From: JBDIAG01 sp963835085
GTDB taxonomy: Bacteria; Actinomycetota; Actinomycetes; Actinomycetales; CAWJMD01
Direction of reading: 5' to 3'
Length of the DNA stretch: 64,000 bases
NCBI GenBank assembly: GCA_963835085.1
Contig: CAWIED010000001.1
Location: forward strand, 3,038,001 to 3,102,000
The notes under the pieces were generated by a model. The model ran no database searches and had not been told where the DNA came from. It was given only the letters and a program-made list of their open reading frames with translations. This document shows, in pieces, positions 36,501 to 46,135 of the stretch. The position numbers and the translations under genes were made by a program. Numbering within the stretch: position 1 is the first letter of the stretch; each line of letters begins with the position of its first letter.

Positions 36501-38234
36501 TTAGTCGAAGAGTCGCCGGAACAGGTTCGTGTTGGCCAGGTCGAGCAACTCCTCGCCGCGGCCGGAGAGGATGGTGCGCATGGCGTAGAGCGTGAAGCCC
36601 TTCGCCTGGGCGGCGCTGATCGTCGGCGGGATGGAGAGCTCCTGCCGGGCGGTGACCACATCGACCAGGGCAGGGCCGGCGTGGTCGAACGCCGCCGTGA
36701 GCGCGTCCTTGAGGTCGTCCGGCCGTTCGACGCGCTGTCCGCGGATGCCGATGGCGTTCGCGACGTCGGCGAAGTTCGGGTTGTCCAGCTCCGTGCCGTA
36801 GTTCACGAACCCGGCCGCCTTCATCTCCAGCTCGACGAAGTTCAGCGACGAGTTGTTGAAGACGATGAGCTTGACCGGCAGTTTCAACTGCCGCACGGTC
36901 AGCAGCTCACCCAGCAGCATCGCCAGCCCGCCGTCACCGCAGAGGGCGACGATCTGCCGGTCGGGGAACGCCGACTGCGCGCCGATCGCATGCGGCAGCG
37001 CGTTGGCCATGGTGCCGTGGTTGAAGGACCCGATCAGGCGCCGCCGGCCGTTCATCCTCAGGTACCGCGCGGCCCACACCGTGGGCGAGCCGACGTCGGG
37101 GATGAAGACGGCGTCATCGGTGGCGAGATCGCTGATCAGCTTGGCAACGTACTGCGGGTGGATCGGGGTGCGGTTCCTGTCGTTCGTGGCCAGCTCGTCG
37201 AGCCCCTTGCGCGCCTTGGTGTAGTGGGAGGTCGAGGAGTCGAGGTGCCGGTTGTCGGTGCGCTCGTCCAGAAGCGGAAGCAGCGCCTCGACGGTGTCCT
37301 TCACACTGCCGACCAGGCCCAGGTCGATGGCGGTGCGACGGCCGAGGTTCTCGCCGCGGATATCGACCTGGACGATCTTCGCCTTCGACGGATAGAACTG
37401 CCGGTACGGGAAGTCGGTGCCGAGCATCAGCAACACATCCGAGCTCTCGATCGCCTGGTACCCGGAGGAGAAGCCGAGCAGCCCGGTCATGCCCACGTCG
37501 TAGGTGTTGTCGTACTCGATGAACTCCTTGCCGCGCAGCGCGTGCACGACCGGGGCCTTGAGCCTCTCCGCGATCGCGATCAGCTCGGCGTGCGCCCCCT
37601 CGACGCCTGCCCCGCCGAGGATGGTGATCTTCTTCGCCCCGTTGAGCAGCTCCGCCGCCCGCTGCAGCTCGGAGTCGGCGGGGCGCATCACCCGAGGAGC
37701 CTGGGCGATCGGCGCGGAGCGTCGCACGTCCCGGCTCTCCTTGAGGAAGACCTCCCCGGGGATCACGATCACCGCCACCCCACGGCGTTCCACCGCGGTG
37801 CGCACCGCAATCTCCAGCACGTGCGGCAGCTGCTCGGGGATGCTCACCAGCTCGGTGTACACCGACGCCTCCCGGAACAGTTCCTGCGGATGCGTCTCCT
37901 GGAAATACGCGCTCCCGATCTCGGCGCCGGGAACCTGCGCCGCGATCGCCAGTACCGGGACGCGGCTGCGGTTCGCGTCGTACAGGCCGTTGACCAGATG
38001 GGTGTTGCCCGGGCCGCAGCTGCCCGCGCACACCGCCAGCTCACCCGTGAGCGCGGCCTCAGCCGCGGCGGCGAACGCCGCAGCCTCCTCGTGACGCACG
38101 TGCTGCCACGCGATCGTGCCGTCACGGCGCAGCGCATCCGTGAAGCCGTTCAGCGAGTCCCCTGGCAAACCATAGATCCGCGTGACCCCCGCGTCCTTGA
38201 TGGTCTCGACAATCATGTCGGCAATGGTCCGCAT
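36501..38234 (-). CDS. poxB: Pyruvate dehydrogenase (quinone) / pyruvate oxidase
   Basis: 577 residues. ThDP enzyme with IYGLPGDSLNGFTDALRR and HVRHEEAAAFAAAAEA (catalytic Glu region) in the Pyr domain, a central FAD-binding domain (ILGGAGVEGAHAELIAIAE), and the ThDP motif GDGGLAMLLGELLTV followed by FNNSSLN. It oxidises pyruvate to acetate and CO2, passing electrons to quinone. ATG 38234 has GGAGG eight bases upstream. It may be accessory, as it lies between a mobile element and a Fic gene. Confidence 0.92.
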   Translation of the reverse strand: MRTIADMIVETIKDAGVTRIYGLPGDSLNGFTDALRRDGTIAWQHVRHEEAAAFAAAAEAALTGELAVCAGSCGPGNTHLVNGLYDANRSRVPVLAIAAQVPGAEIGSAYFQETHPQELFREASVYTELVSIPEQLPHVLEIAVRTAVERRGVAVIVIPGEVFLKESRDVRRSAPIAQAPRVMRPADSELQRAAELLNGAKKITILGGAGVEGAHAELIAIAERLKAPVVHALRGKEFIEYDNTYDVGMTGLLGFSSGYQAIESSDVLLMLGTDFPYRQFYPSKAKIVQVDIRGENLGRRTAIDLGLVGSVKDTVEALLPLLDERTDNRHLDSSTSHYTKARKGLDELATNDRNRTPIHPQYVAKLISDLATDDAVFIPDVGSPTVWAARYLRMNGRRRLIGSFNHGTMANALPHAIGAQSAFPDRQIVALCGDGGLAMLLGELLTVRQLKLPVKLIVFNNSSLNFVELEMKAAGFVNYGTELDNPNFADVANAIGIRGQRVERPDDLKDALTAAFDHAGPALVDVVTARQELSIPPTISAAQAKGFTLYAMRTILSGRGEELLDLANTNLFRRLFD

Positions 38235-38460
38235 GAGATCCTCCGGATCCTGCTCTTCTGGCCTGTCCTGTCAGCCTATGACGGGAGCGCTTTCGCGACG
38301 CGATGCAATCCCCGACGCCACCATCGCCGACGGGCTCGCCACCCGGGGCGAGGACACACATCGAGCGCGGCCTCGGGGGTAACCTCGGCTGTCAGCTCAT
38401 ACCCGGTCGTCGTGTCGGCTGAGCCGCTTCCTCTTTCTCATCCGGCGGATAGCGTCGCGG

Positions 38461-39663
38461 TCAACCCTCGCGACGTGTCAGAACCTCAATGACGCGCGGT
38501 GCGAAGAATCGCCGGCTGTAGGCGTCGGGGTCGATGACTTCCAGAATTCCAAGCTCGACCAGCTGACCGACGAGCTTGTTGGCACGGCCGTAGCCGACGT
38601 CGAGTGCTTTCTCCAGCCGTCGCACGGTGAATGAGGGGTTCGCGACGGCGAAGTCGACCACGGCGTGCGCGGTGCCGGCACGAAGCGAGGAGGCGCGCAC
38701 CGCTTCGTGTAGTTCGCGTTGCACCTCGACAAGCGCCAGCATCTCCACCCGGGTGTTCGTGGCCGCTGCCTGGATGCCTCTGGCGAAGAACGTGAGGAAC
38801 AGGTCCCAGTCACCGCGGGTACTCACACCGAGCAACGCGTCGTAATACTCGCCGCGCCTGGCCTCGAACCATGGGGACACGGTGAGGGTCGGTTCACTGA
38901 GCACGCCTGTTTGCAGGAACTGCAGGACGATGAGGAAGCGTCCGATTCGACCGTTGCCATCGGTGAATGGGTGCAACGTCTCGAACTGGTAGTGCGCCAT
39001 GCCGGCCACCATCACGGGATCGAGATAGTCAGCGTGGTCGGCCTGCATCCAGTCGAGCAAGTCTCGCAAGCCGGTGTCCAATTGTGGACCTGGTGGCGAG
39101 GGCACGAAACGGGCTGCGACGATGGGGAACTCGCCGAGGCGCGTCCCCTCGCGCCGACCGATGACCACCTGCGTATACCTGACTCGTCCTGCCTGGTCCC
39201 GTTTCGGCATGCCGCGCATGAGGATGCCCTGCAGCTCAGCGAGCAGAAGTGTGCTCACCGGCCACCCTTCAGCGACGCGAGTGAAGCCATGGTTCGCCAT
39301 CGTGACGTAGTTGAGGATCTCTACGAGTGCCTCGCTCGATGGGTTCTCCTCATCAGCCGCCAGGACCTCGGCCAGCGGGGCGTACGTGCCTTCCAGTTCG
39401 GACGTGCTCTGTGCTTCGAGACGAAGAGCCGGCAGGCGCAGCAGGGTCGGGTTCGGGAGCTGACGCGCGGTGCTGTCGAGTGCGGCGAGCGCCGCACGAG
39501 CATTGGCAACGGCGAGATAGGTCGACACATTCAGTGCAGGGAGCTCCGCTGGGAGTGCATTCGGGACGAACGCCTTGTGCTCCCAGATGCCGAGCATCGG
39601 GTCGTTTCCCGCCACGGTGACGAGATCACCCATCGCCGAGTTCGAGAACATGGTCAGATCCAC
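38461..39663 (-). CDS. Fic-family protein with intact catalytic motif
   Basis: 400 residues. HPFTDGNGRIGR at 231-242 is a complete Fic motif for AMP or related nucleotide transfer. An N-terminal inhibitory helix motif, STSELEG (86-92), fits the class II (S/T)xxxE(G/N) pattern, so activity is likely autoinhibited. The C-terminal winged helix (FAVANPSFTVRRLEKALDVGYG) is typical of the SoFic-like group. Targets unknown. Part of its 5' region is duplicated at 45361-45447. Confidence 0.9.
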   Translation of the reverse strand: MDLTMFSNSAMGDLVTVAGNDPMLGIWEHKAFVPNALPAELPALNVSTYLAVANARAALAALDSTARQLPNPTLLRLPALRLEAQSTSELEGTYAPLAEVLAADEENPSSEALVEILNYVTMANHGFTRVAEGWPVSTLLLAELQGILMRGMPKRDQAGRVRYTQVVIGRREGTRLGEFPIVAARFVPSPPGPQLDTGLRDLLDWMQADHADYLDPVMVAGMAHYQFETLHPFTDGNGRIGRFLIVLQFLQTGVLSEPTLTVSPWFEARRGEYYDALLGVSTRGDWDLFLTFFARGIQAAATNTRVEMLALVEVQRELHEAVRASSLRAGTAHAVVDFAVANPSFTVRRLEKALDVGYGRANKLVGQLVELGILEVIDPDAYSRRFFAPRVIEVLTRREG

Positions 39664-40003
39664 AACGTCACTCTACTGGCAGATCAGTGACATAGCCGGA
39701 CGCGTTGTGTCACTCAAGTGATGTTCTCGGACGCAGGACGCCACCGCCGAACCGGGCCTCGTTCGAACCCAGCGCACGACGAGAAGCCACCACCTCACCG
39801 CGATCGCCAAGCTGCACCGTGACGAGATCGACCTCGCCTTCGGCCGCAGGCACGGCGTTCCTCGAATGCGGCGTGGACCTTCCCAGTCAGAGCCGCGTTA
39901 GTTGTCGAGACGTGTTCCTCTGCGCGGGTGACGCGTCCAAGTTTTCGGCGACCGGCCTCAAGGCTGGGTTGGTGTGTGCGCTCCGCCTACCCGGTCGGTG
40001 CGC
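39664..40003. other. Intergenic region with a short segment duplicated near 45.46 kb
   Basis: 340 bp with no supported gene. A 29-bp segment at 39875-39903 (GGACCTTCCCAGTCAGAGCC then GCGTTAGTT) recurs with four mismatches at 45463-45491. Confidence 0.6.
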
Positions 40004-41644
40004 TCACCAGTGGATAAGCCAAACCGTCTGGTCTTGGCCGAGGTCGCTTCTCAGGTCGCCGGAAGCCAGCAGGATCTCAGCGCCGTCCGGCAGCCGAACC
40101 GGCTCAGGGCCCAGGTTCGTGATGCTCGTGAAGCCACCCTCCCGGGTGAACGCGACTGTGTCCGGACCGAACACGTCACTCCACTGCAACGTGCCCAGGC
40201 CCAACCGGTGTTCTCGGCGCAGCCGAAGGGCCGTTCGGTAGAACTCCAGGGTGGATCCCGCCACCCCGGCCTGACGATCAACGGCCAATTCACGGTAGCC
40301 ATCCGGTTGCGCCAGCCAGGTCTGGGCGGATGGCCCGAATCCGAGACCGGACGCGTCGCTGTGCCACGGCATTGGCACTCGGCAGCCATCACGTCCCAAC
40401 TGCTGCCCGCGTGTGCGATGGAAGGTCGGATCCTGGCGGTCCTCGGGACGTAGAGTGGTGTGCTCGGGCAGCCCCAGTTCCTCGCCTTGGTACAGGTAGG
40501 CGGAACCAGGCAGGGCGAGCGTCATCAAGGTAGCTGCTCGCGCTCGGCGAAGCCCCAGTTCGTGGTCTGGCTGCGGGTGATCCGGGCCGATGCCCTTGGG
40601 CAGGTCACCGTCCTGCCACCCCAGCCGAGTCGCGTGCCGGATGACGTCGTGGTTGCTCAACACCCAGGTGGTGGGCGCGCCCACCAGTTCGTCCGCCCAT
40701 AGCGAATGCCCGATCACTTGGCGTAAGGCCTCGGCGCACCATGGTGTCTCCAGATAGGCGAAGTTGAATGCCTGTTGGAACTCATCCGGACGTACATACA
40801 GTGCCAGCCGCTCCGCAGGCTGCACCCACGCTTCGGCGACCATCATCCGATCCCCTGGATATTCGGCGAGAACCCGGTTCCATTCTCGGTAGATGTCGTG
40901 GACTCCGTCCTGATCCCAGAACGGCTCCGGATGAAAGGCATCCAAGATCTGCGATTCGGGAGTCTCCGTCAGCACGGAGTCGGGCAGGCCGTCCGCCTTC
41001 ACCAACCCATGCGCGACATCGACGCGAAAGCCGTCGACTCCGCGATCGAGCCAGAAGCGCAGGATCGACACGAACTCCTCGCGTACCTCAGGGTTATTCC
41101 AGTTCAAATCCGGTTGCTTGGCATCGAACAGATGCAGGTAGTACTCACCGTCCGCGTCGTCCGGGTTTGGAACGTGTGCCCATGCTCCACCACCGAAGAC
41201 GGATACCCAGTTGTTCGGGGGCCCGGCACCGTCCGGCCCAGTGCCAGGACGGAAGATGTAGCGTTTGCGAGCCGATGATCCGGGTTCGCCGGCTAGGGCC
41301 TCGGCGAACCAGGCGTGTTTGTCAGAGGTGTGATTGGGTACCAGGTCGACGATCACCTTGAGGCCAAGTTCATGAGCCTGCGAAAGCAACCTGTCGATGT
41401 CGGCGAGTGTGCCGAACATCGGATCCGGCTCCCGGTAGTCGGCGACGTCATAGCCGGCATCAGCCTGGGGTGATCGGTAGAACGGTGAGAGCCACAGGGC
41501 ATCTACGCCAAGCCCGGCAAGATAGCCGAGCTTGCTCGTGATTCCGGGGAGGTCACCCATGCCGTCACCATTGGAGTCAGCGAAAGACCGAGGATAGACT
41601 TGATATATGACGGCGCTGCGCCACCACTGCGTCTCGGTGGTCAC
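40004..41644 (-). CDS. aglA: Alpha-glucosidase (GH13, oligo-glucosidase type)
   Basis: 546 residues. (beta/alpha)8 glycosidase with VIYQVYPRSFADSNGDG at the N terminus, DLVPNHTSDKH, the nucleophile in DGFRVDVAHG, the acid/base Glu in MMVAEAW, and the His-Asp pair in VLSNHDVIRH. It cleaves terminal alpha-glucosidic bonds in maltose, trehalose-like or isomaltose substrates; the exact specificity is open. GTG 41644 overlaps the upstream usp stop as GTGA. No signal peptide, so it acts in the cytoplasm on sugar brought in by the neighbouring transporter. Confidence 0.92.
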   Translation of the reverse strand: MTTETQWWRSAVIYQVYPRSFADSNGDGMGDLPGITSKLGYLAGLGVDALWLSPFYRSPQADAGYDVADYREPDPMFGTLADIDRLLSQAHELGLKVIVDLVPNHTSDKHAWFAEALAGEPGSSARKRYIFRPGTGPDGAGPPNNWVSVFGGGAWAHVPNPDDADGEYYLHLFDAKQPDLNWNNPEVREEFVSILRFWLDRGVDGFRVDVAHGLVKADGLPDSVLTETPESQILDAFHPEPFWDQDGVHDIYREWNRVLAEYPGDRMMVAEAWVQPAERLALYVRPDEFQQAFNFAYLETPWCAEALRQVIGHSLWADELVGAPTTWVLSNHDVIRHATRLGWQDGDLPKGIGPDHPQPDHELGLRRARAATLMTLALPGSAYLYQGEELGLPEHTTLRPEDRQDPTFHRTRGQQLGRDGCRVPMPWHSDASGLGFGPSAQTWLAQPDGYRELAVDRQAGVAGSTLEFYRTALRLRREHRLGLGTLQWSDVFGPDTVAFTREGGFTSITNLGPEPVRLPDGAEILLASGDLRSDLGQDQTVWLIHW

Positions 41645-42075
41645 CGGACCACCACCACAGGGCACCGCGCGTGGGCGGCGACGTGCTGGCTCACCGAGCC
41701 GAGTAGCAGGCCGATGAAGCCGCCGTAGCCGCGTGAACCCACAACCAACAGGTCGGCATTCTCCGACTGGTCGATGAGCAGCTTCGCCGCGTTGCCCTCC
41801 TGCACGATGGGCAGCACCCGGATCGGTGGGTCCCCTCCTAACACCTCGTGGATCATCACCGTCAATCTCTCCGCGACCTCGTCCCGGCCGGTGGCGGCCG
41901 CGGAGACGGAGATCGTGCCGGAAAGCTGGTCGGCCGGAGGTGGGGTAGGGATCCACGAGGTCAGCACAAGCAACTCGCAGTTGTGCTGGATCGCCACGTC
42001 ACCAGCCCATTCGAGCGCCTTTCTACTGCCCTCGGATCCGTCGACGCCCACCAGAATTCGTCGCCAGCGCACCAT
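41641..42075 (-). CDS. Universal stress protein (UspA domain)
   Basis: 144 residues, single Usp domain: RILVGVDGSEGSRKALEWAG and the ATP-binding G-2x-G-9x-G-S motif in VVGSRGYGGFIGLLLGSVSQH. ATG 42075 overlaps the upstream transporter stop by one base. Together with the Usp domain fused to the transporter it is the second such domain in this operon. Confidence 0.9.
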   Translation of the reverse strand: MVRWRRILVGVDGSEGSRKALEWAGDVAIQHNCELLVLTSWIPTPPPADQLSGTISVSAAATGRDEVAERLTVMIHEVLGGDPPIRVLPIVQEGNAAKLLIDQSENADLLVVGSRGYGGFIGLLLGSVSQHVAAHARCPVVVVR

Positions 42076-43958
42076 CAAACATCTCCTCTGAGATTGTCGA
42101 TGTAGGTCTCGTCAGTTGCCGCAGTTTGGACGATCATCACATTGCAGGTGGCCTGTTTCACGACCTCACGGGCCACTGAGCCGATCTCCTCGCCGGGTTC
42201 GGCGCCAAGCCCCCGGTTTCCCACCACGATGAGGTTGGCGGGATCGGGTCCTGCTGCCTCCAGCAGGGCATGAGCAGCGTTCCCCGCCACGACTCGCTGC
42301 TCGATCTGCTTGAAGCGCCGGCGGGTGAGTTCCCTTACCGAGGCTGCTACCGCAGCCCGTGCCGCAGTCTCCCCGTACAGCTCGCGGTGACCCACCGTCG
42401 CCGTGTTACGCAGGCCCCCAAGCGGATCCGGATTGTAGGCGGAGACGACGACCAGCCGCGCCTCGGCAGCGTCAGCGACACCCGCGGCATGACCCACGGT
42501 GACCAAGGACGCGGGTGTTCCGTCCGAGCCGACAATGACACGGTGGTAGACCGAAGAGATTCGTCTTGGCGATCCCAATGGGATGATCGGCGATTCCTCG
42601 CTGGCCTTGGGTGGGTTGATCCACATTGCGGCCAGGGCGGCGACCGCGAACATCACACCAGCGAAGATCATGGCGTTGGTGGCTTTGCCACCCAACAGGT
42701 GCTCGTAGATCCAGCCGAAGGTCAAGGTCTCTACGAACTGCGGGATGACGATCATCATGTTGACGATGCCGAGATAGACGCCGATGCGCTCCTTGGGCAC
42801 CATGCTGGTCACCATCACGTACGGGAGCGCGACGATGCTCGCCCAGGCGATGCCCAATCCGATCAGCGGGAGGAACAACAGGTGCGTGCTGTGCACGTGC
42901 GGGAAGATGACCAGCCCTACGCCGGCAAGCAGCAGCGACACTGCGTGCACGCGTTTCGCGCCGTACTTGATCGCCAACGGCATCATTGCGAGCGAGGCGA
43001 AGACGGTGACCAGGTTGTACCAGCCGTTGGCCAGCCCGGTCAGGCCCACCGCATCCTGAAACTTCGGATCGTTCGGGCCCACCCCGTAGGCCGATTCGGC
43101 GATGCTGAAGGTGGCGAACTGCCAGTACACGAAGAGCGCATACCACTGGAAGGCGAAAAGCAGCCCGATCTTGTGCATGGCGACCGGCATGGCGCGCACG
43201 GCCTCGCCAATCTCCTTGACCATGCCTGCGAGTCCGCTGGGCCGGGCGCGTAACTCGGCTAGCTCTGCTTCAGTGGGAGGGATCTCTTTCGTCGACAACA
43301 CGGCGATGAGAATCGTGGCAACGGAGAAGAAGGCGCCGACCCAGAATGCACCAGGCACCCAGTATGGAATGCCGGCGGCGGTAGCGCCCTTGATCAGCTT
43401 CTGGAAGACGAACAGCGAGAGGTTCGCCGTCACCGTGCCGGCTCCGATGAACAAGCTCTGGGTCAGGTAGCCCTGTGCTCGTTGAGACAGCCGGAGCTTG
43501 TCGGAGATCAGGGCCCGGTACGGCTCCATCGCAGTGTTGTTGGAGGCGTCCAGCAACCACAGCAGCACGACGGCCATCCACAGCGCGGTGACGAACGGGA
43601 ACAGGAACAGCACAATCCCTGCACCGAAGGCCCCAGCCAGGAAGTAGGGCCTGCGCCGGCCGAAGCGCGGGCTCCAGGTCTTGTCGCTCATCGCCCCGAT
43701 CAGCGGCTGGATGAGCAGACCCGTAAGCGGGCCGGCGAGGTTCAGAATGGGCACCTCTGCAGGCGTTGCGCCGAGAAAGGCGAAGATTGGATTCAGTGCC
43801 GTTTGCTGCAGGCCGCCGCTGAACTGAACGCCGAAATATCCGACGTTCATGAGCAGGATCGCCTTGGTGGTCATGAGCGGTTTGCGCTCATACTCCAGGT
43901 CCGCCTGTGCAACCTCGCCATCGGACCGTCGCGCGACGGTCTCCTCATTGAGCGTCAC
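42075..43958 (-). CDS. Sugar transporter (SLC45/GPH-like MFS) fused to a C-terminal universal stress domain
   Basis: 627 residues. Residues about 30-470 are a 12-helix transporter with SDKTWSPRFGRRRPYFLAG, the loop motif of sucrose/maltose:proton symporters. From about 490, YHRVIVGSDGTPASLVTVGH starts a full Usp domain with VVGNRGLGAEPGEEIGSV, the G-2x-G-9x-G-S nucleotide motif. GTG 43958 has a GGAG nine bases upstream. It is first in the operon with usp and aglA, and a LacI-type operator lies upstream. A fused Usp domain on such a transporter is unusual and suggests nucleotide-dependent control of uptake. Confidence 0.9.
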   Translation of the reverse strand: MTLNEETVARRSDGEVAQADLEYERKPLMTTKAILLMNVGYFGVQFSGGLQQTALNPIFAFLGATPAEVPILNLAGPLTGLLIQPLIGAMSDKTWSPRFGRRRPYFLAGAFGAGIVLFLFPFVTALWMAVVLLWLLDASNNTAMEPYRALISDKLRLSQRAQGYLTQSLFIGAGTVTANLSLFVFQKLIKGATAAGIPYWVPGAFWVGAFFSVATILIAVLSTKEIPPTEAELAELRARPSGLAGMVKEIGEAVRAMPVAMHKIGLLFAFQWYALFVYWQFATFSIAESAYGVGPNDPKFQDAVGLTGLANGWYNLVTVFASLAMMPLAIKYGAKRVHAVSLLLAGVGLVIFPHVHSTHLLFLPLIGLGIAWASIVALPYVMVTSMVPKERIGVYLGIVNMMIVIPQFVETLTFGWIYEHLLGGKATNAMIFAGVMFAVAALAAMWINPPKASEESPIIPLGSPRRISSVYHRVIVGSDGTPASLVTVGHAAGVADAAEARLVVVSAYNPDPLGGLRNTATVGHRELYGETAARAAVAASVRELTRRRFKQIEQRVVAGNAAHALLEAAGPDPANLIVVGNRGLGAEPGEEIGSVAREVVKQATCNVMIVQTAATDETYIDNLRGDV

Positions 43959-44041
43959 CGTTGGCCGCTCCTTCCTTACTGGACGTCCCTGGCGGGCTGA
44001 GGTCGGCCATCGGACGCGTTGCGATTCGAAGATGGAAGTTC

Positions 44042-44053
44042 GTAAGCGCTTCC
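44042..44053. promoter_or_regulatory. LacI-family operator candidate
   Basis: GTAAGCGCTTCC is a near-perfect palindrome centred on CG (44047-44048), of the AAGCGCTT type bound by LacI/CcpA-like proteins. It is 84 bases upstream of the transporter start and faces the divergent lacI-like gene. Confidence 0.65.
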
Positions 44054-44295
44054 AATAGTAGGCAAGGATGGGGAGTGACGGTCGGGCTGTCAAGAGCTCC
44101 AAGCTACTGGATTAGTACTGGCTCAGCTCGACCACCTGATGCGGAGTAGGCGTCGCGCAGGCTTCGTAACCCATTCCGATAGCTGTCGCAGGTAACCGGT
44201 GTCATCCGGTGAGCTCGGCCTCGCAATCATCGGGGAGCCGCCCCGGACGATGGACCTCGCAAGAACGTCTCGGTCCTGCGACTACGCTGCTCGAC

Positions 44296-45336
44296 GTGGC
44301 CCCGGCTGAGCGCGAGCTGACCTTGAGCGATATCGCGCGCCTGGCCGGAGTCAGCGTCGGTACGGCCTCGCGCGCGCTCAACAATGCCTACGGAGTCGCA
44401 CCCAAAACTCGGCAACGGGTCCTTGCCGTTGCCGAGGAGCGTTCGTACGTCATTTCGCCGCAAGCATCCTCACTGGCCCGAGGTGGCACCGGAAATGTCG
44501 CCGTCGTGGTGCCGCACCTGTCTCGTTGGTTCTTCGGCGAGATGGTCGAAGGATGCGCCAATGAACTCTGTGCGGCCGGGCTGAACGTATTGCTGTGCTG
44601 CGTGGGCGATGCCCGCGATCGACGACAATTCTTCGAAACTCTTCCGGTGCGACGCAAGGTCGATGCGGTCGTTGTCGTGGCGTTCACCATTGATGACGCT
44701 GAGTGCGATCGGCTGCGTTCCCTGGGGGTGCACATCGTGGCCGCAGGTGGCCAGCATGCTACTTACCCTCACGTTTGCGTCGATGATCTCAGCGCAGGCC
44801 GGCAAGCTGTGGACCATCTGATTGCACTCGGTCATCGGCGGATCGGCATGATCGCCGCGCGCGACCCGGACCAGCCGGTGGAACCGTGCGGCCGAAGTCT
44901 GGCCTACTACCAGGCGTTGGAGGAAGCGGGTATTGCCATCGACCAGAGGCTTGTCGTTTCGACTTTCTGGGGTGGTGAAGAGGGTGCCGATGCTGCTGGG
45001 CGATTACTCAGCATTCAACGTCCACCAACGGCCATCTATGCGCACTCCGATGAGGTTGCGGTCGGTGCGATCCGAACTATCCGTCGAGCCGGACTGGTGG
45101 TTCCTCGGGATATTTCCGTGGTTGGGATCGATGATCATCCCGTGGCCGCCATCACCGATCTGACGACGGTTCGCCAACCAGTGCGGGAGCAAGGAACGGC
45201 TGCTGCGCGTCTTCTGCTCGGCTTGCTGGCAGACAAGGAAATTGAGGAGAAATCCATCGTCTTGCCCACACAGCTCGTCGTGCGGCATTCAACGGCCCCA
45301 CCGGATGCAGCACCGAGCAATGGCCTGAAGCAGTAA
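44296..45336 (+). CDS. LacI-family transcriptional regulator
   Basis: 346 residues. N-terminal helix-turn-helix LTLSDIARLAGVSVGTASRA plus hinge, then a periplasmic-binding-like effector domain (VAVVVPHLSRWFF, ISVVGIDDHP). Divergent from the transporter-usp-aglA operon and its likely sugar-responsive repressor. GTG 44296 gives the usual spacing to the helix-turn-helix; GTG 44209 is an alternative. Confidence 0.9.
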   Translation: MAPAERELTLSDIARLAGVSVGTASRALNNAYGVAPKTRQRVLAVAEERSYVISPQASSLARGGTGNVAVVVPHLSRWFFGEMVEGCANELCAAGLNVLLCCVGDARDRRQFFETLPVRRKVDAVVVVAFTIDDAECDRLRSLGVHIVAAGGQHATYPHVCVDDLSAGRQAVDHLIALGHRRIGMIAARDPDQPVEPCGRSLAYYQALEEAGIAIDQRLVVSTFWGGEEGADAAGRLLSIQRPPTAIYAHSDEVAVGAIRTIRRAGLVVPRDISVVGIDDHPVAAITDLTTVRQPVREQGTAAARLLLGLLADKEIEEKSIVLPTQLVVRHSTAPPDAAPSNGLKQ

Positions 45337-45360
45337 CGTCGCGGACATGCAACGGCACTT

Positions 45361-45447
45361 CGGAAGTTGACGCCCGATGCTGTCGAGTGCGGCGAGCGCC
45401 GCACGAGCATTGGCAACGGCAAGGTAGGTCAAGGCGTTCAGGGCAGA
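45361..45447 (-). pseudogene. Fragment of a Fic gene N-terminal region (duplicate of 39454-39540)
   Basis: On the minus strand it encodes ALNALTYLAVANARAALAAL, then DSIGRQLPK, almost the same as ALNVSTYLAVANARAALAAL in the Fic gene at 38461-39663. A 43-bp stretch is identical (39471-39513 and 45378-45420). Nothing else of the Fic gene is present here. Confidence 0.85.
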
Positions 45448-45536
45448 CAAACCCAGCGGGGAGGACCTTCCCGGACAGAACCGCGTTAGTTCACGTGAGC
45501 AGTGTCGGCTTGCGGACGCCGGTGGCTGACGTGCCG

Positions 45537-45935
45537 TCAGTCGACTGCCGGCGGGTGCTGAAGGTGCGCGCCGCATCCGACGGCGTAGGCGTCCAGGAGC
45601 CATGAGCTGAATTGGCCGTCCAGTTCGGTCTCGTCGCGAAGCACATAGTGGTGCACGTAGAGGTTCTTGCCATATGGGGCGGCTCTCGTGATCCGTGGAT
45701 CCGGGGGTAGTTGGCGCATGAGGTCGAGGTAGCCGACGACGGCCCGCTTGTTGGGGCGCGCTCCTGCGAAGCCGCGACGGGTTCCCTTGAAGGTCACTGT
45801 CGTCTTGCTTACGGAGACGGAGCCAGGCCCGAACGAATTGATGAGGGCTCGAATCTTCTCGAAGAGGGCAACCGTGTTGTCACTGCCCGCTCTGAGGTGA
45901 TCGTCAACCGTCCAGTCCCTGTCCTCTGCAGACAT
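45537..45935 (-). CDS. DUF5655 domain-containing protein
   Basis: About 132 residues. WTVDDHLRAGSDNTVALFEK and FGPGSVSVSKTTVTFKGTRR, then GFAGARPNKRAVVGYLDL, match the short DUF5655 family of unknown function. Start is ATG 45935; ATG 45953 is an alternative. No clear partner genes. Confidence 0.7.
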   Translation of the reverse strand: MSAEDRDWTVDDHLRAGSDNTVALFEKIRALINSFGPGSVSVSKTTVTFKGTRRGFAGARPNKRAVVGYLDLMRQLPPDPRITRAAPYGKNLYVHHYVLRDETELDGQFSSWLLDAYAVGCGAHLQHPPAVD

Positions 45936-46135
45936 GGGTTCAGTCTGACGCATATGCACGAGACCAGGCCGGACAGCCACATCATGCTGACGGTCGTCGC
46001 CCGTCGTAGGCGGGGCAAACTGCGGCGAACTCGGAGAAGTCCCCACGTGACAGCCGAGCGCCGGAAATGACCCTGGTCCCATCACGATGACGGAGCATGC
46101 CCCCCAGTTCGACGAGGGCGGATCAGGCCTGCGTC

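Noticed and set aside
36426..38492. 688-codon open frame antisense to poxB
   Set aside because: poxB has all ThDP-enzyme motifs; the opposite frame is biased in composition and matches nothing.
25786..45500. A second attachment site (copy of the tRNA 3' half) marking the right end of the island
   Set aside because: No second copy of the TTCGAGTCCCCT segment was found by eye in the window, so island length is not claimed.
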